Shown: piece by piece, positions 29,676-38,561 of the stretch | Layout: every line of letters starts with the position of its first letter | How positions within the stretch are numbered: the first letter of the stretch is position 1 | Source of the DNA: Bartonella sp. WD16.2 | GTDB lineage: Bacteria; Pseudomonadota; Alphaproteobacteria; Rhizobiales; Rhizobiaceae | Direction: 5' to 3' | Assembly (NCBI RefSeq): GCF_002022505.1 | Contig: NZ_CP019781.1 | Location: 248,001 to 312,000, forward strand | Length of the DNA stretch: 64,000 nucleotides | The notes under the pieces: generated by a model | What the model was told of the DNA's origin: nothing | The model's database searches: none | Seen by the model: the letters and a program-made list of their open reading frames with translations, nothing else | Position numbers and translations under genes: made by a program

Positions 29676-30416
29676 ATGTTTAAACCAAAAATTGTTGCTC
29701 ATCGTGGTGGAGCTAATCTCTATTCCGAAAATACACTTTCAGCATTTCGTCATGCAATTGCATTGGGAGTTGATGAAATTGAATGTGACATTCATCTCCT
29801 TAAAAGTGGTGAGATAGTGGTATTTCATGATTTTTGTCTTGAGCAATTGGTGGGGCAGAAAGACTATATTCATGATATTGATAATGAAACACGTAAACAA
29901 CTCTGTGTAAAAGGCAGTACTGAGCCTCCTCCTTTATTAGAAGAATTATTAGATCTTTTAGTACCAACAAACGTTGCACTGCGTCTTGAAATTAAAACAT
30001 GTGGTGCGGTTGAGCGTGAATATATTTTATCTCAAAAAGCTCTTAGATTGATTAATAGCCGAAATTTGGCAAAACGAGTTTCAGCAATTAGTTTTGATTC
30101 TGCTTGTTTGCGCCCTTTTGTTGAGGCAGGAATACCATCTGGTCCATGTATAGATAATTTTGAAGGTGATATGTTTTGCCATTTTTCTAAATGGAAACAA
30201 TTGGGGTACTCTGATCTGAGTTTAGATGGTTCAATTGTATCGCAAAACTTTATTGAATCTGCACTTGATGCTGGCTTTACTGTCGGTGTTTGGACAATAA
30301 ATGGGAAGGCTCGTTTATCACATTGGCTTAATATGCCTGTGCATTACATTACAACAGATCAACCTGATCTTGCTTTACAATTACGTTCACAAAATGAAAA
30401 ACAGTCTTTATTATAA
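29676..30416 (+). CDS. ugpQ: Glycerophosphodiester phosphodiesterase
   Basis: UgpQ hydrolyses glycerophosphodiesters, products of phospholipid breakdown, to glycerol-3-phosphate and an alcohol. The 246-residue GDPD-fold protein has the catalytic histidine and metal site in IVAHRGGANLYSENTLSAFRHA, then EIECDIHLLKSGEIVVFHD and LRLEIK. It has no signal peptide, so it acts in the cytoplasm. It is convergent with the ugpBAEC operon, its natural partner, 83 bases away; this fits import followed by cleavage. Confidence 0.9.
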   Translation: MFKPKIVAHRGGANLYSENTLSAFRHAIALGVDEIECDIHLLKSGEIVVFHDFCLEQLVGQKDYIHDIDNETRKQLCVKGSTEPPPLLEELLDLLVPTNVALRLEIKTCGAVEREYILSQKALRLINSRNLAKRVSAISFDSACLRPFVEAGIPSGPCIDNFEGDMFCHFSKWKQLGYSDLSLDGSIVSQNFIESALDAGFTVGVWTINGKARLSHWLNMPVHYITTDQPDLALQLRSQNEKQSLL

Positions 30417-30499
30417 TTTATGTGTCATGATAAAGACGAAAGTTAATTAAATAAAAGGTTTTCTAAAAAATCTTATGAAATTAAATTAAGTTTTATTAA

Positions 30500-31537
30500 T
30501 TATGTGCGTTTTCCTGTAATCTTGTTAAAAGTATGAAAACTCTGATTAGGAACGGTGAAATTTAATTTTTGCCCATAACTACTTATAAGGCGCTCTTTTA
30601 TATCAACTGTGAAAACGGTATTATTCCAACGTGTTAAGACATGACATCCTGTTCCTACAGGTTTGATGAGTTCAATGTGTGTATGAAAAACTGGTCCTTT
30701 GTCTGGGTGCTCACCCAACAAAATTGCTTCTGGTCTAAATGCTAAAATATCAGTTTGTTCACTACAAGAAAATGAACTGTTTAAATGTTGTTCTAGAGCT
30801 TGACGATCAAGGAAATTCATAGGGGGAGAGCCAATAAAATTTGCAACAAATATTGTTTCTGGATAATCGTAAATTTCCATTGGCGTTCCAATTTGTTCGA
30901 TAGCTCCTTTATTCATAACGACTATTCTATCAGCCAGTGTCATAGCTTCTAGTTGATCGTGGGTGACATAGAGACTGGTTGTTTTTAATGAGCGTTGTAG
31001 TTTTTTAATTTCAATACACATTTGTGTACGCAATTTTGAATCAAGGTTTGAAAGCGGTTCATCGAAAAGAAAGACACGTGGTTGACGAACAATAACACGT
31101 CCCATTGCAACACGTTGGCGTTGTCCTCCTGATAATTGCTGTGGCTTACGGTCAAGAAATGGCTCTATTTCTAAAAGTTTTGCAGCATGTGTGACGCGCC
31201 TATTAATCTCTTCTTTGGGTGTTTTTCGATTTTTAAGGCCGTATTCCAAGTTGCCACGTACTGTCATATGTGGATAGAGTGCGTAATTTTGAAAAACCAT
31301 AGCAATGTCACGATCAGCTGGTTCATAATTGTTGATATGTTTATTATCAATATAGAGCTCACCTGAGGTGACTTGTTCGAGTCCAGCAATGATGCGTAAT
31401 AAAGTTGATTTTCCACATCCGGAGGGACCAACAATGACAAGAAGCTCGCTATCAGCAATGGTTAAGTTCAAATCATTAATGACCGTAGTGTCATTATCAT
31501 ATTGTTTTTTTATATTTGATAATTGAATAATAGCCAT
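30500..31537 (-). CDS. ugpC: sn-glycerol-3-phosphate ABC importer, ATP-binding protein
   Basis: UgpC is the ATPase of the Ugp importer. The 345-residue protein has Walker [13 protein letters not shown], the signature [15 protein letters not shown], Walker [13 protein letters not shown] and the H-loop YVTHDQLEA, followed by a C-terminal TOBE domain as in the MalK/UgpC branch. It is the last gene of a four-gene minus-strand operon; the start lies two bases after the ugpE stop. Specificity for glycerol-3-phosphate is inferred from the operon, not from this protein. Confidence 0.92.
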   Translation of the reverse strand: MAIIQLSNIKKQYDNDTTVINDLNLTIADSELLVIVGPSGCGKSTLLRIIAGLEQVTSGELYIDNKHINNYEPADRDIAMVFQNYALYPHMTVRGNLEYGLKNRKTPKEEINRRVTHAAKLLEIEPFLDRKPQQLSGGQRQRVAMGRVIVRQPRVFLFDEPLSNLDSKLRTQMCIEIKKLQRSLKTTSLYVTHDQLEAMTLADRIVVMNKGAIEQIGTPMEIYDYPETIFVANFIGSPPMNFLDRQALEQHLNSSFSCSEQTDILAFRPEAILLGEHPDKGPVFHTHIELIKPVGTGCHVLTRWNNTVFTVDIKERLISSYGQKLNFTVPNQSFHTFNKITGKRT

Positions 31538-31539
31538 GG

Positions 31540-32391
31540 CTATTTCTCCGTTTCAGTGAGGCCTTTAACAAAAAGCCGATGCATGCAGATGATAACTAAA
31601 ACGGGTGGTGCCATAGCGATAACCGATACTGCCATAAGGATATTCCATTGAGGATCGTGTTGAAGTGATTCTACAATAAGTTGTTTAAGGATAATGAGAA
31701 TGGTTTGGTGGTCTTGATCTGTCATAACAAGTAGAGGCCAGAGATACTGTATCCATCCATAGATGAACATAATAATAAATAAAGCAGCTATATTATTTTT
31801 ACTAAGAGGTAAAAGGATATCCTTAAAAAACTTAAATGGTCCTGCACCATCAATGCGAGCAGCTTCTAAAAGTTCATCGGGAACAGTCAAGAAGAATTGA
31901 CGAAATAAAAATGTAGCAGTTGCTGAGGCAATCAATGGAATAATCATTCCACTGTAAGTATTTATCATGTTTAACTGTGCGACGACTGCATATGTTGGAA
32001 TAATACGAACTTCAATGGGTAACATTAATGTGACGAAGATCAAAGCAAAAGCCGTTTTACGAAAAGGGAAGCGCATATAGACAATTGCGTAAGCAGAGAG
32101 GAGTGAAATAATAATTTTTCCAACGCTAATACCAATTGCCATTATGAGTGAGTTTATTAAAAGTGGTAAGAGGTTTGGAAGACCAAGTTGCGCAAGACCA
32201 TCACCAAAAATTATTTTGTAGTTTTCTAAAGTATATTGTCCTGGTAAGAGAGGGAGTGTTCCCGAGCTAAATGCAGCTGAGTTATGAGTTGAAGCAATAA
32301 TAGCAACGTAAACTGGAAAACAAATAATGATAATGCCGACGATAAGGATAAGATGGGTCAGAAATGTCAAAAAAGGGCGATTTTCAACCAT
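31540..32391 (-). CDS. ugpE: sn-glycerol-3-phosphate ABC importer, permease UgpE
   Basis: A 283-residue inner-membrane permease with six predicted membrane segments and the coupling EAA loop, [23 protein letters not shown], that docks on UgpC. An N-terminal membrane segment (about 8-28) is followed by the large periplasmic loop. It lies between ugpA (12 bases upstream) and ugpC (2 bases downstream), the usual ugpAEC order. The start ATG 32391 is preceded on the minus strand by GGAAGGAAATT, a good ribosome binding site. Confidence 0.92.
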   Translation of the reverse strand: MVENRPFLTFLTHLILIVGIIIICFPVYVAIIASTHNSAAFSSGTLPLLPGQYTLENYKIIFGDGLAQLGLPNLLPLLINSLIMAIGISVGKIIISLLSAYAIVYMRFPFRKTAFALIFVTLMLPIEVRIIPTYAVVAQLNMINTYSGMIIPLIASATATFLFRQFFLTVPDELLEAARIDGAGPFKFFKDILLPLSKNNIAALFIIMFIYGWIQYLWPLLVMTDQDHQTILIILKQLIVESLQHDPQWNILMAVSVIAMAPPVLVIICMHRLFVKGLTETEK

Positions 32392-32402
32392 AATTTCCTT
32401 CC

Positions 32403-33287
32403 TTAATATTGTACGCGTCGTTCAATCCAGCGAAACTGGATAAGTACTAAACCAATAACCATAAACATTAAGATTATTGATTGCGCTGCTGATGCACCGA
32501 TTATTTGATTTCTAAAACCGTCGTCATATATTTTATAGACAAGCGTGGTTGTTGCATGCGCAGGTCCTCCAAAAGTTATATTATCAATAATGCCAAATGT
32601 ATCGAACATGACATAATTGATGTTGATAACAAGAAGAAAAAAGGTTGTTGGTGAAAGTTGTGGGAAGACTATAGTCCAAAATCGTTTAAAAGGCCCAGCG
32701 CCATCAATGGCGGCTGCTTCTATTTGAGATTGTGGTATAGATTGAAGTCCAGCCAGAAAAAAAAGAAAATTGTAAGAAATTTGTTGCCAACTAGCAGCAA
32801 TCACAATGAGGATCATTGCTTGAGTGCTATTAATACGATGATTCCAAATAACATTTATTTTTTCAAGAAGAAAAGGAATAATTCCAATAGTTGGGTGAAA
32901 AATAAACAGCCATAATATACCTGCTAATACGGGGGCAACCGCATAAGGCCAGAGCAAGAGTATTGTATAAGCCTTTTTTGCATGAATAACGCGATCAGCT
33001 GAAACCGCTAAAAGAAGCGATATCGTCATTGAAATAACAGTAACAGAGACAGAAAATATTATGGTTGTAAGAAATGATTTTATGTAAATTGGATCAGAGA
33101 GAACTGTTACATAGTTTTCAATCCCAATAAAAGTTGTGGTTAAACCAAACGGATCTTCACGCTCAAAAGATGATTTTATCGCTTGGGCAGTAGGCCAAAA
33201 GAAAAACAAGAAAGTTATAGAAAGCTGAGGAAAGAGTAGACAATAAGAGAATAGTCTATTTTTAAAATATGCATGTTTTTCTTGCAT
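32403..33287 (-). CDS. ugpA: sn-glycerol-3-phosphate ABC importer, permease UgpA
   Basis: A 294-residue inner-membrane permease with about six membrane segments and the EAA loop [22 protein letters not shown]. It pairs with UgpE to form the channel. The start ATG 33287 is the first in the frame, and a GGAGCTC-like ribosome binding site is visible before it. The gap from ugpB (about 105 bases) is longer than the other spacers but shows no hairpin, so the four genes are probably one unit. Confidence 0.92.
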   Translation of the reverse strand: MQEKHAYFKNRLFSYCLLFPQLSITFLFFFWPTAQAIKSSFEREDPFGLTTTFIGIENYVTVLSDPIYIKSFLTTIIFSVSVTVISMTISLLLAVSADRVIHAKKAYTILLLWPYAVAPVLAGILWLFIFHPTIGIIPFLLEKINVIWNHRINSTQAMILIVIAASWQQISYNFLFFLAGLQSIPQSQIEAAAIDGAGPFKRFWTIVFPQLSPTTFFLLVININYVMFDTFGIIDNITFGGPAHATTTLVYKIYDDGFRNQIIGASAAQSIILMFMVIGLVLIQFRWIERRVQY

Positions 33288-33392
33288 TTGCGGAGCTCTT
33301 TAGTAAGAGGTGTTGGAAGAGAAACCAAAAGAAAGTTGGAAAAATCGGTTTTTGAAGTCAAATTTTTAGCTTTTAACAATAATCATAAAATC

Positions 33393-34718
33393 TTAATGAT
33401 TAGCTTTTTCAAATTCACGCAAAAGTTTATTGCCACGTTCGACCGCTTTATCCAATCCAGCTTTAGGTGTTTTTGAGCCATTAAGGATGGCCTCCAATTC
33501 TTGATCAAGGATAGAACGAATTTGTGGGAAGTTACCAAATCTTATTCCTTTTGAGTTCTCTGTTGGTGGGTTGAGATCAATTTGTTGAATAGCAATATTT
33601 GCACCTGGGTTTTTTTCATAAAAGTGTTGTTCTTTGTTTAGTTCATGAGCAGCTTTTGTGATGGGGAGATAGCCTGTTGTCTGGTGCCATTTTGCTTGAT
33701 TATCTGTCCGCGAGAGAAATTTAAGGAAGGCCGCTGCTCCTGCATATTCTTCAGGTGTATGACCTTTTAAAACCCAAATAGAAGCACCCCCAATAATTGA
33801 GTTTTGTGGTACATTTTTCACATCAGCATAATAGGGTAGCATACCAAATCCAACATTAAACTGAGCTTCTGAAATGATACCGCTAAGCGATCCTGAAGAT
33901 TGTATAAAGATTGCACAATGTTGTGCCATAAACATTGGGGCTGAATCTAATGCACCAGCTGGGCCACCGTAGCGAAAAATACCTTGATCTGACCATTTTT
34001 TAAGATCAGTCCACATACGTATTTGCAAAGGTCCATTTACTGTTAGTTCTGAATCAAGCCCACTAAAACCGTTTTCTTTTGTTCCGAAGGGAATATTATG
34101 TAATGCTGAGAAATTTTCTAAACCAATCCATTGGGCTGCATAAGCCATTGTAAAACCACAACTTGCTGCTTTACTGTTGAGAATTTTTTTGGAAAAGTTT
34201 TCAACATCTTGCCATGTTTTGGGCGGTTGTTCTGGATCAAGCCCTGCTTTTTTAAAAATATCTTTATTATAAAAAAGGATTGGTGTTGAAGCATTGAATG
34301 GCATAGAAAGCATTCGTCCTTTCTCATCAGAGTAATAGCTACTGATGGTAGACAAATAGTCTGCAGAGTTAAATTCTTGTTTTGTGTCATTCATGAGTTG
34401 ATAAAGTGGATAAATTGCATCTTTTGCAGCCATCATGGTACTTGTACCAATTTCATAAATTTGGGCAAGAACTGGCTGCTGTTTTCCGCGAAATGCTGCA
34501 ATAAGTGAGACCATGCTTTCTTCATATTCTCCACGAAATGAAGGAATGATTTTATAATCAGATTGACTTGCATTAAAATCATTAATTAAATTTTCAGTTT
34601 GTTTTCCTAGCTCACCGCTCATAGAATGCCAAAAACTGATTTTTATTTGCGTGAAACCCGTTGTTGCTGCAGTCATAACAATTGCAAATGCTGCTGCGGA
34701 AAGATAAAAACGGTTCAT
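33393..34718 (-). CDS. ugpB: sn-glycerol-3-phosphate ABC importer, substrate-binding protein
   Basis: A 441-residue periplasmic binding protein of the extracellular family 1 type. The signal peptide is clear (about 1-22, ending TTGFTQ or nearby), followed by ISFWHSMSGELGKQTENLINDFN, the typical start of UgpB-type mature chains. LPITKAAHEL and the closing KAVERGNKLLREFEKA are also family-like. The family binds glycerol-3-phosphate and glycerophosphodiesters. It is the first gene of ugpBAEC, and the ATG 34718 is preceded by AGAAAGGTG. Together with UgpQ it suggests use of host lipid breakdown products. Confidence 0.93.
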   Translation of the reverse strand: MNRFYLSAAAFAIVMTAATTGFTQIKISFWHSMSGELGKQTENLINDFNASQSDYKIIPSFRGEYEESMVSLIAAFRGKQQPVLAQIYEIGTSTMMAAKDAIYPLYQLMNDTKQEFNSADYLSTISSYYSDEKGRMLSMPFNASTPILFYNKDIFKKAGLDPEQPPKTWQDVENFSKKILNSKAASCGFTMAYAAQWIGLENFSALHNIPFGTKENGFSGLDSELTVNGPLQIRMWTDLKKWSDQGIFRYGGPAGALDSAPMFMAQHCAIFIQSSGSLSGIISEAQFNVGFGMLPYYADVKNVPQNSIIGGASIWVLKGHTPEEYAGAAAFLKFLSRTDNQAKWHQTTGYLPITKAAHELNKEQHFYEKNPGANIAIQQIDLNPPTENSKGIRFGNFPQIRSILDQELEAILNGSKTPKAGLDKAVERGNKLLREFEKANH

Positions 34719-35069
34719 GATTCACCTTTCTGAGTTGATAGAACATAGTTCTTTCAAGATTATATACTATGATGCATAAATAATGCCATGATGGTTCATT
34801 TCAGAAATATGTTAATTCATTTAAACATGAACCACGAAAAGGTCAAACGAATTTGTATAAGCTTGCTAGTTTTACCATTTTAGAAATATTATGCCAATGA
34901 GTACAATGATAACTATAAGTAATTGACTACAATAATTCAAAAAAGAGCAGAATAGAAAGCTGATCAAAGATGAAAGAAGTTGGTATTGTTTAGGTAAGAA
35001 TATATAGTATTTATTTATTATCTTTAGTAAGATGCCGTTGGGCTTTATTTGGAAACTGTTGTTTACGTC
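34719..35069. other. Spacer between ugpB and the metal-binding protein gene
   Basis: About 350 AT-rich bases upstream of ugpB and after the metal importer operon. The ugpB promoter must lie here but no clear hexamers were picked. A Pho box (repeats of CTGTCAT type) was looked for and not found. The 16-mer at 34845-34860 recurs at 44131-44146, which chance can explain in such AT-rich DNA. Confidence 0.4.
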
Positions 35070-36008
35070 TTAGTTATTGAAAATTTGAGTGTTCTGTATT
35101 GCATTGATGATACTGTTAACATTGTGTTGCATCATACTCAAATAAGTTGCTGCAGGGCCGTTTTTTTCCGATAATGCATCAGAATAAAGAATGCCACCAA
35201 TTTTCAAATTTGTTTCTTTTGCAATCTGTTCTATAAGGCGGGGGTTAGAGATATTTTCAACAAACAATGCAGATGCTTTATTGGCTTTAATTTGCTTAAT
35301 AAGGTTGGCGACATCTGCTGCAGTGGCTTCTATCTCTGTTGAAATACTTTGAGGGGCAAATATAGTAAAATCATATTCATGAGCAAAATAACTAAAAGCA
35401 TCATGAGATGTGATAATGGTACGCTTATCTTTTGGGATGGTCGCAATTTGTGTTGTGATGGTTGTTTGTAATGTATCGAGTTTTTGGATATAGGCATCAG
35501 CATTTGTATTATAGTTTTCACATGATTGTTGATCAATTTTACAGAAGGCAGCAGCGATATTTTTGACATAAATTTTCACATTAGAGATAGCCTGCCAAGC
35601 ATGTGGATCAATGCTATTGTGATGATGATGTTTTGTACCATGTTCTTGATGTTTAAATGTAAGGGCAGGAATGTTGGCACTAGCTTCAATAAGAAGTGCT
35701 TTTGTACCACTTGCTGCGATGAGTCGGTTAATAGAATCCTCTAAATGAAGTCCATTAACAAAAATAACGTGAGCGTCTTTAAGAACTTTTACATCACGTG
35801 GAGTAGACTCATATGTGTGAATGCTTGCATTAGGACCAACTAGAGTTATCACAGAAATATGGTCACCTCCTACATTTTCTACCAAGTCTGCAAGAATAGA
35901 AAAGCTTGCGACAACTTTGATCTTGTTATTTGCAATGGCAGAAGATGAAAAAAAGGGGAGGAATAAAATAAAGCCGAGCAAGGCAAATTGTTTAACACGT
36001 ATGTGCAT
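35070..36008 (-). CDS. Zinc/manganese ABC importer, substrate-binding protein (cluster 9)
   Basis: A 312-residue periplasmic protein of the ZnuA/AztC/TroA (cluster A-I, SBP_bac_9) family. A signal peptide covers about residues 1-26 (cut near SSAIAN). Metal-ligand histidines are expected in NASIHTYESTP, the DPHAW motif and the ITSHDAFSYFA motif, and the fourth ligand in YSDALSEKNGPAATYLSMM. A histidine-rich loop (KHQEHGTKHHHHN) favours zinc, since manganese binders usually lack it. It is the last gene of the three-gene importer operon. Zinc is the better guess, manganese not excluded, because nrdHIEF lies next door. Confidence 0.88.
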   Translation of the reverse strand: MHIRVKQFALLGFILFLPFFSSSAIANNKIKVVASFSILADLVENVGGDHISVITLVGPNASIHTYESTPRDVKVLKDAHVIFVNGLHLEDSINRLIAASGTKALLIEASANIPALTFKHQEHGTKHHHHNSIDPHAWQAISNVKIYVKNIAAAFCKIDQQSCENYNTNADAYIQKLDTLQTTITTQIATIPKDKRTIITSHDAFSYFAHEYDFTIFAPQSISTEIEATAADVANLIKQIKANKASALFVENISNPRLIEQIAKETNLKIGGILYSDALSEKNGPAATYLSMMQHNVNSIINAIQNTQIFNN

Positions 36009-36017
36009 ATTGTTTTT

Positions 36018-36890
36018 CTATGATGAAGAAGAGGTATAAAAAAGACGAGGGAACCGTGCTGCAATAAAGCCGCGTGGGCTTATGAAGCAAGAGAGAATAT
36101 AGATAAATCCTGCAACTAAAATAATAGTAGGGCCAGAAGGAAGTGATACATGAAAAGAAAGTAATAGACCAAATGCGCTGGAAATTATTCCTAAAATGAT
36201 AGATAGCACACAAATAAGCCCTAGCCGCGAAAGCCAAAAACGAGCTGTGATGGCTGGAATCATCATAATGCCGACCGACATTAGAGCTCCTAGTGAGTGG
36301 AAACCACCAACCAGATTAAATACCGTAAGTCCAAGTAATAATATATGGATATATTTTCCTAAGGGAGAAAGTGATTTAAAAAACAATGGATCAAGGCTTT
36401 CCATTATAAGAGCACGCCAGAAAATACACAGATTGCTCATTGTTATCAACATTAAGGTGGTAATTAACCAAAGAGTTTGTGTGTCAATAGAAAGAACTGA
36501 ACCAAATAAAAGATGTAGAAGATCAACAGTTGATCCTTTGAGCGAAATAATAATGACACCTGTTGCTAGTGCAATAAGATAAAAGACTGCCATTGACGCG
36601 TCTTCTTTTTGAAAGCCATTGCGTGAAATTAAGGCAGTTGCTAATGAGGCAATAATGCCGGCTAAGATACCGCCAATAGCCATAGGAATAAGAGAAAATC
36701 CGTAAAAAAGGAAAGAAATTGCAACACCAGGAAGAATGGCGTGAGACATGGCATCGCCTATTAAGCTCATTCCGCGTAGTGTCAAAAATACACCGATAGG
36801 GCAGGTGCTAATGGCTAACAAAGTTGAACCGATTAAGGCATTTTGCATGAATTTGAAATCAATGAAAGGTGCAAGGAAAAACTCGTACAC
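36018..36890 (-). CDS. Zinc/manganese ABC importer, permease
   Basis: A 290-residue inner-membrane protein with about eight hydrophobic segments, an ABC-3 family permease (ZnuB/AztB/MntB). The loop GDAMSHAILPGVAISFLFYGFS is the family hallmark, and MSVGIMMIPAITARFW is a later conserved helix. It lies between the ATPase (15 bases upstream) and the binding protein (9 bases downstream) on the minus strand. The product transports zinc or manganese inward, powered by the adjacent ATPase. Confidence 0.9.
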   Translation of the reverse strand: MYEFFLAPFIDFKFMQNALIGSTLLAISTCPIGVFLTLRGMSLIGDAMSHAILPGVAISFLFYGFSLIPMAIGGILAGIIASLATALISRNGFQKEDASMAVFYLIALATGVIIISLKGSTVDLLHLLFGSVLSIDTQTLWLITTLMLITMSNLCIFWRALIMESLDPLFFKSLSPLGKYIHILLLGLTVFNLVGGFHSLGALMSVGIMMIPAITARFWLSRLGLICVLSIILGIISSAFGLLLSFHVSLPSGPTIILVAGFIYILSCFISPRGFIAARFPRLFYTSSSS

Positions 36891-36905
36891 GTATTATGAT
36901 CCAAT

Positions 36906-37646
36906 CTACTTAGAATCATTGACAGGGAAATATTGTTTTGGTGAATTATTAGGAGAAAAACTAGGTATGAAAAATGGCATGATATGATGGCCACTAGGGG
37001 TAAAAAATGATTCTGTTTCTCTATAAAAGGCACATTGTTTATTGATCTGAATCGTTTGAGGAAAATGCTCTTGAACAATGAGAGGATCATGCAGCGCCAT
37101 AAGAACAGTTCGTCCTTGTTTTTGCCAATGAGTAATTAGCGCAAGAAGATCTTTTTGGGTATTGAGATCTACACCGTTGAAAGGTTCATCAAGTAATATA
37201 ATGTCAGAATCCTGTACAATGATACGTGCAAAAAGAGCACGCTGTAATTGACCACTTGATAGTGTATCAAGCGAGCTATTAGCAAGCTCTGTAAGCCCAA
37301 CTATTTCAAGTGCATTTTTAATTTTATCTTGATAAGAGCGCTGTTTTTTCAATAATCCACAAAAAGACCACAGTCCTGTCTTTATAAGCGTTTCTACATT
37401 GATTGGAAACGTTCGGTCAATTTCACACTGTTGGGCAAGATAAGCGATACGGCTTTTCATTGGTTTTGTGATTTTGCCACTAATAGGCTTAATCAATCCT
37501 GCGATGGCTTTAAGCAATGTAGATTTTCCAGAACCGTTATCGCCAATTATTGCGATTAATGAGTTCACTGTTAATTTTGCTGAAAAATCCTTTATTATTA
37601 TCTTATTTGCATAACCTAGTGTTACATTGTTAAAATATAAGTACAT
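36906..37646 (-). CDS. Zinc/manganese ABC importer, ATP-binding protein
   Basis: A 246-residue ATPase with Walker A IGDNGSGKSTLLKAIAG, the Q-loop region AYLAQQCEIDR, signature LSSGQLQRALFARI, Walker B IILLDEPFNGVD and an H-loop MALHDP. It is the first gene of the importer operon. It looks like the AztA/ZnuC branch. Two Zur-like palindromes sit upstream of its start (37681-37697 and 37709-37725), which suggests metal control of the whole operon. Confidence 0.9.
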   Translation of the reverse strand: MYLYFNNVTLGYANKIIIKDFSAKLTVNSLIAIIGDNGSGKSTLLKAIAGLIKPISGKITKPMKSRIAYLAQQCEIDRTFPINVETLIKTGLWSFCGLLKKQRSYQDKIKNALEIVGLTELANSSLDTLSSGQLQRALFARIIVQDSDIILLDEPFNGVDLNTQKDLLALITHWQKQGRTVLMALHDPLIVQEHFPQTIQINKQCAFYRETESFFTPSGHHIMPFFIPSFSPNNSPKQYFPVNDSK

Positions 37647-37680
37647 ATCAATACCATTATCTATTTTCTCTAAATAAGTT

Positions 37681-37697
37681 ATGTTATATAGTTACAT
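37681..37697 (-). promoter_or_regulatory. Zur-like palindrome 1 upstream of the metal importer
   Basis: ATGTTAT-ATA-GTTACAT is an imperfect dyad resembling the alphaproteobacterial Zur box (ATGTTAT...ATAACAT). It lies 35 bases before the ATPase start. No -10/-35 pair was assigned. Confidence 0.45.
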
Positions 37698-37708
37698 TTG
37701 TCAATGAA

Positions 37709-37725
37709 ATGTTATATTATTGCAT
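37709..37725 (-). promoter_or_regulatory. Zur-like palindrome 2 upstream of the metal importer
   Basis: ATGTTAT-ATT-ATTGCAT, one strong half-site and one weaker, centred 28 bases from palindrome 1, close to an integral number of helix turns. Its 5' half matches the Zur box better than that of the first site. Confidence 0.45.
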
Positions 37726-37793
37726 ATGTTTTTGAAGGTTGTGTACTTCAATGGGAAGATCGTGGAAAATTCAAAATAATGTTTGAATTTTTC

Positions 37794-37830
37794 TTGACGA
37801 AATAACGTGCGTGTATACTATATATAGTAT
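37794..37830 (+). promoter_or_regulatory. nrdHIEF promoter candidate with NrdR-box palindrome
   Basis: TTGACG (37794-37799) is followed by the perfect 16-base palindrome ATACTATATATAGTAT at 37815-37830, close to the NrdR box (ACACWATATATWGTGT). A -10 element would lie inside or at its edge (ACTATA with 17-base spacing), so bound NrdR could block the promoter. A weaker half-site (ACAATATAGTA) appears at 37901-37911. Confidence 0.6.
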
Positions 37831-38022
37831 CAAAATGATTGATGATTCTAAATGAGTGCAAATGAGAATATCACGCATTTTTGAAGCTTTGATTGCTTCT
37901 ACAATATAGTAAAAATAAAATTGTATTGTGAATAATTGAGTAGTAGTTCCGCTAAAGTGTCTGTTTAGGGGGGGCTGTGTTGTTTGAAATCAAAAACCTT
38001 TTTGCAATGTGGGAAGTCTAAA

Positions 38023-38067
38023 AGGATGTTAAGGAACATCCTCTTACTATTTTTATAAAAACAGTAA
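38023..38067 (+). other. Two tandem hairpins in the nrd leader
   Basis: The first hairpin (38023-38042) has eight base pairs, AGGATGTT/AACATCCT, with an AAGG loop. The second (38044-38067) has about ten base pairs, TTACT/AGTAA closing a TTTTT/AAAAA stem. They are adjacent and lie about 270 bases before nrdH. They could be a leader structure or an attenuator; no known riboswitch was recognised. Confidence 0.4.
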
Positions 38068-38336
38068 AAGGGGAGTGGAAATAAGTTAAGTCGAAGTGAT
38101 TTAAAATGTTGTTTTGTATTATTTGTAAAATGATCATTTGTTAGTATCAAGTTTTTATTACTTAGTCATGGGTGTGATAACTTAATATCTAAGGGTTTGT
38201 ATTTATTTGTAACTGAAATATAGCTGCATATATTTTACATGAAAGTTACTATTTTTATTATTTTGTAAGTATTTGTATAAATTGTCAGAGTGAACTTTTT
38301 TAGGTTGTCTTTTTTGAAATATGAAAGTTGAAAAGA

Positions 38337-38561
38337 ATGTCTATAACTATTTATAGTAAGCCATCTTGTGTCCAATGTAATGCTACTTATCGTGCCTTTG
38401 ACGCTAAAGGTATTAATTATCGTGTCGTTGATATTTCCCGTGATAAACAAGCCTATAATTTTATTCAATCTCTAGGATATCGTCAGGTTCCTGTAGTTGT
38501 GTGTGGTGAAAATCATTGGTCGGGTTTTAGACCAGATATGATTAATGGTCTTTGTGGCTAA
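38337..38561 (+). CDS. nrdH: Glutaredoxin-like redoxin NrdH
   Basis: NrdH is a small redoxin that reduces the class Ib ribonucleotide reductase. The 74-residue product has the CVQC active site (SKPSCVQCNATYRAFDAKGI), then the VPVVV turn and the closing WSGFRPDMI typical of NrdH. ATG 38337 is used; TTG 38328 would add three residues. Its stop overlaps the nrdI start by one base (TAATG), a clear sign of coupling. Confidence 0.95.
   Translation: MSITIYSKPSCVQCNATYRAFDAKGINYRVVDISRDKQAYNFIQSLGYRQVPVVVCGENHWSGFRPDMINGLCG

Larger units (their letters stand above)
37647..38336. other. Divergent regulatory region between metal importer and nrdHIEF
   Basis: About 690 bases with no gene. It holds the two Zur-like dyads, a TTGACG -35 candidate and an NrdR-box palindrome near 37794-37830, and two adjacent hairpins at 38023-38067. 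The distance from the NrdR-box to nrdH (about 500 bases) implies a long nrd leader if the promoter is used. The TTG-led 61-codon frame on the minus strand at 37965-38150 has no ribosome binding site and is not called. Confidence 0.55.

Noticed and set aside
34845..34860. 16-base repeat AAACGAATTTGTATAA shared with 44131-44146
   Set aside because: In 64 kb of AT-rich DNA a few matches of this length are expected by chance, and the flanks do not match.
36196..36582. 128-codon plus-strand frame opposite the metal permease
   Set aside because: Antisense shadow of a well-conserved membrane protein; no ribosome binding site.
37965..38150. 61-codon minus-strand frame in the nrd leader
   Set aside because: No ribosome binding site, low-complexity composition, and it covers the hairpins; likely chance.
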